Shown piece after piece: positions 63,201-64,000 of a stretch of 64,000 bases of DNA; positions within the stretch are counted from its first letter, which is position 1, and each line of letters opens with the position of its first letter. Made by a program: the position numbers and the translations under genes. Location: assembly GCF_016904955.1 (NCBI RefSeq), contig NZ_JADIKE010000037.1:248001-312000 (forward strand), read 5' to 3'. A model generated the notes under the pieces. That model was given only the letters and a program-made list of their open reading frames with translations. It made no database searches and was not told where the DNA came from. This stretch comes from Dyella flava (GTDB taxonomy: Bacteria; Pseudomonadota; Gammaproteobacteria; Xanthomonadales; Rhodanobacteraceae).

Positions 63201-64000
63201 CCGCCGCCGCCTGCGATACCGGCTCCACGTGCAAGCGCTCAAGCTGGCTGCGCTGGCTATAGCGCTTTACGCGTGCCGTGCCGGTGTCGATCACGTAACG
63301 GATGCGCGGCACGGTCAGCGAGGTTTCCGCCACGTTGGTGGCGAGCACCACGCGACGTTTGGTACCGGGCTTGAAGACACGATCCTGATCGCTCGCCGAC
63401 AGGCGCGCATACAGCGGCAGGATTTCCGTTTCGCGATATTGCCGGCGCGAGAGCAGCAAGTGCGCATCGCGGATCTCGCGCTCGCCCAGCATGAACACCA
63501 GCACGTCGCCGCGTGGATCGTCATGCGTGATCTCATCCAGCACGGCCGCGACATGCTCGGCGCTGCCCTGTTGCATATCGCCGCTGCGCTGATTGCGGCG
63601 GGCTGATACCTCATCCGGCGAACGCCAGCGCAGCTCGACCGGATAGGCGCGGCCTTCCACCGACACCACCGGCGCGTTGCCGAAATGCTCGGCAAAACGC
63701 GCCGTGTCGATGGTGGCGGAGGTGACGATGATCTTCAGCTCCGGCCGCTTCACCGCCAGCCGCTTGAGATAACCGAGCAGGAAGTCGATGTTGAGGCTGC
63801 GCTCGTGCGCTTCGTCGATGATGAGCGTGTCGTAGGCGGACAACCACGGATCGCCCTGCGTCTCGGCCAGCAGGATGCCGTCGGTCATGAACTTGACCAG
63901 GCTTTGTTCGGTGACCTGATCGGTAAAGCGCACCTGGAAACCGACCTTGTCGCCCAACTGTGTGCCCAACTCTTCCGCCACGCGGCGCGCGACCGAGCGG
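60280..64000 (-). CDS. hrpA: ATP-dependent RNA helicase HrpA (N terminus beyond window)
   Basis: About 1239 residues visible; the frame is open to the window edge, so the ATP-binding start is missing. DEAH box TLIIDEAHERSLNIDF, motif III TSATIDTARF, motif V VVLATNVAETSLTVP, motif VI QRKGRCGRVGPGICYRL, then winged-helix/ratchet and OB-fold regions and the long HrpA C-terminal domain (DUF3418). An insert of about 75 residues (about 480-553 of the visible chain) is encoded by palindromic repeats and falls between GWRF and the conserved YESIHRSLLAGLP block. The DEAH-helicase HrpA resolves stalled ribosomes in E. coli. Confidence 0.94.
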   Translation of the reverse strand, partial: RSVARRVAEELGTQLGDKVGFQVRFTDQVTEQSLVKFMTDGILLAETQGDPWLSAYDTLIIDEAHERSLNIDFLLGYLKRLAVKRPELKIIVTSATIDTARFAEHFGNAPVVSVEGRAYPVELRWRSPDEVSARRNQRSGDMQQGSAEHVAAVLDEITHDDPRGDVLVFMLGEREIRDAHLLLSRRQYRETEILPLYARLSASDQDRVFKPGTKRRVVLATNVAETSLTVPRIRYVIDTGTARVKRYSQRSQLERLHVEPVSQAAADQRKGRCGRVGPGICYRLYDEADYASRSAYTDPELLRSSLANVILRMLSLQLGEVDEFPFLESPDPRVVADGHRRLLEIGAIDERRQLTAIGRMLARLPIDVQLARMLVEAEKLGSLRELLVVVSFLSIQDPRERPADARQQADQAHAAFADPKSDLIGVLNLWREYDSAHEELTQSKLRDWCSRHFLSFLRMREWRELHRQLLLVVQELGWRFTSHLAVTTPSPLRGEGGGEGATSRGVAGAKAKAVNAEAASRRSGKPQPLTPTLSPEGRGRKEGGSPEGRGGKADVASGSESEADRTYESIHRSLLAGLPTQVGHKDEKGIYRGTRERRFQVFPGSALAKTPPNWMFAAQILDIGGRVWGMMCARIEPLWIEQQAAHLLRSTCRDAHWSRKRGTVVAYEQVSLFGLVLVERRPVTFQKQDPALAHEIFLREALARGDIDARADFVRANQRVLEDAQGIEARQRREGLIRHEDELVDFFRGKLPEDIASSRALDAWYRNARPAEQAALRWSIDDVMVGGAGLDPRAFPASLDLQPQRYRLEYRFVPGDDADGVTLHLPLAMLNALPAARCEWLVPGLLGEKVAELIRGLPKALRRNFVPAPDFARAFVEAEAPRDEPLAKALATFLRRTTGVEIDAADFAPVALAPHFAMRYRLHDEKGRTLATGRDLSVLRGQWEGQAREAFSRKTDIELTREDVTRWDFEEIPEQVRSEGGLLAFPALVDLGDAVALRVFERRDEAKAAHLKGVERLLRHALSSELKQARRRLPIANAMSLKYAPLGSVDGLREDLVEGGFVDWLATQDLNVRSAATFEALRTHAARDLFAAAVERLKLAEPIIEAQADLKPWLQPPLIGFARASYDDLGEQLEALLAPGFLRELPTARLTHFPRYLKAMRLRAERLRQDPTKDQQRMLQVLPYWREYLNHRAAGDAGLDELRWLIEEWRVSLFAQELKTPDPVSAKRLAKALELIKRT
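62346..62537. repeat. Palindromic repeats inside the hrpA reading frame
   Basis: Three members of the CCCTCTCCC/GGGAGAGGG family: a partial copy at 62348-62368, a copy at 62381-62418 with a GTGGGGGTGAGGGG tail, and an inverted copy at 62500-62537. The second and third are reverse complements of each other over about 30 bp around an 80-bp spacer. They keep the hrpA frame and encode Gly/Arg/Glu/Pro-rich stretches (SPLRGEGGGEG, LSPEGRGRKEGG, SPEGRGGKAD). Confidence 0.85.

Overview
This window reads as a chromosome segment of a high-GC gammaproteobacterium. Gene content and protein flavour point to the order Xanthomonadales, most likely a Rhodanobacteraceae relative (Dyella/Frateuria/Luteibacter type). 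The assignment rests on the Pil-Chp operon organisation, the fragmented biosynthetic operons, the GspN/NudE/CysQ cluster and the dispersed palindromic repeats. No rRNA, tRNA, CRISPR array, phage or complete insertion sequence was seen. Both ends cut genes: a RegA/PrrA-type response regulator on the left and the helicase HrpA on the right.

Layout. 1-5.1 kb: RegA-type regulator, isoaspartyl peptidase, a single-chain 3-oxoacid CoA-transferase, and a PhoP-type response regulator with a kinase whose ATPase domain looks degenerate. 5.1-11.8 kb: tesA divergent from a YbbA/YbbP-type ABC system, a glutathione S-transferase, an SLC13/ArsB-like permease and a GSGD-repeat secreted protein. 11.9-18.8 kb: mazG, cysQ, nudE, a HisN-like phosphatase, gspN, bioA, a small secreted protein and rsmE. 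18.8-30.7 kb: a Pil-Chp chemosensory operon reading leftward, pilG-pilH-pilI-pilJ-chpA-chpB-chpC, with no pilK methyltransferase and a ChpB that appears to have lost its catalytic serine. 31.2-37.3 kb: gshB, tonB, yqgE, ruvX and pyrB, the same neighbourhood as in Pseudomonas, but interrupted by a lower-GC orphan gene (32415-33440). It is followed by a second accessory gene (37536-38633) that I read as an M35-like (aspzincin) zinc metallopeptidase carrying an effector-type N-terminal module. 38.8-44.1 kb: BtuF-like protein, YjbQ, PdxH, glycerate-kinase-like protein, an orphan RcsB-like regulator and an SDR protein. 44.1-48.8 kb: aroK-aroB, a WGR protein, hemE and a sugar porter. 48.9-57.9 kb: a leftward run of yoaA, tyrA, a TPR lipoprotein, mrcB, an epimerase and a membrane TPR protein. 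58.0-64.0 kb: relA and hrpA.

Repeats are the second theme. There are four palindromic families. (i) An 84-bp element occurs twice, each time between convergent genes. (ii) GAGTGAG heptamer elements occur twice, one of them encoding the end of cysQ. (iii) A 199/270-bp MITE-like element with about 30-bp terminal inverted repeats occurs twice, immediately upstream of aroK and of tyrA, both aromatic amino acid genes; one copy also supplies the stop codon of a lipoprotein gene. (iv) CCCTCTCCC/GGGAGAGGG hairpins lie between genes and also inside the hrpA reading frame, where they encode an insert of about 75 residues.

All calls come from reading the sequence and translations by eye. No alignment, profile search or structure prediction was run, so domain and motif positions are approximate.
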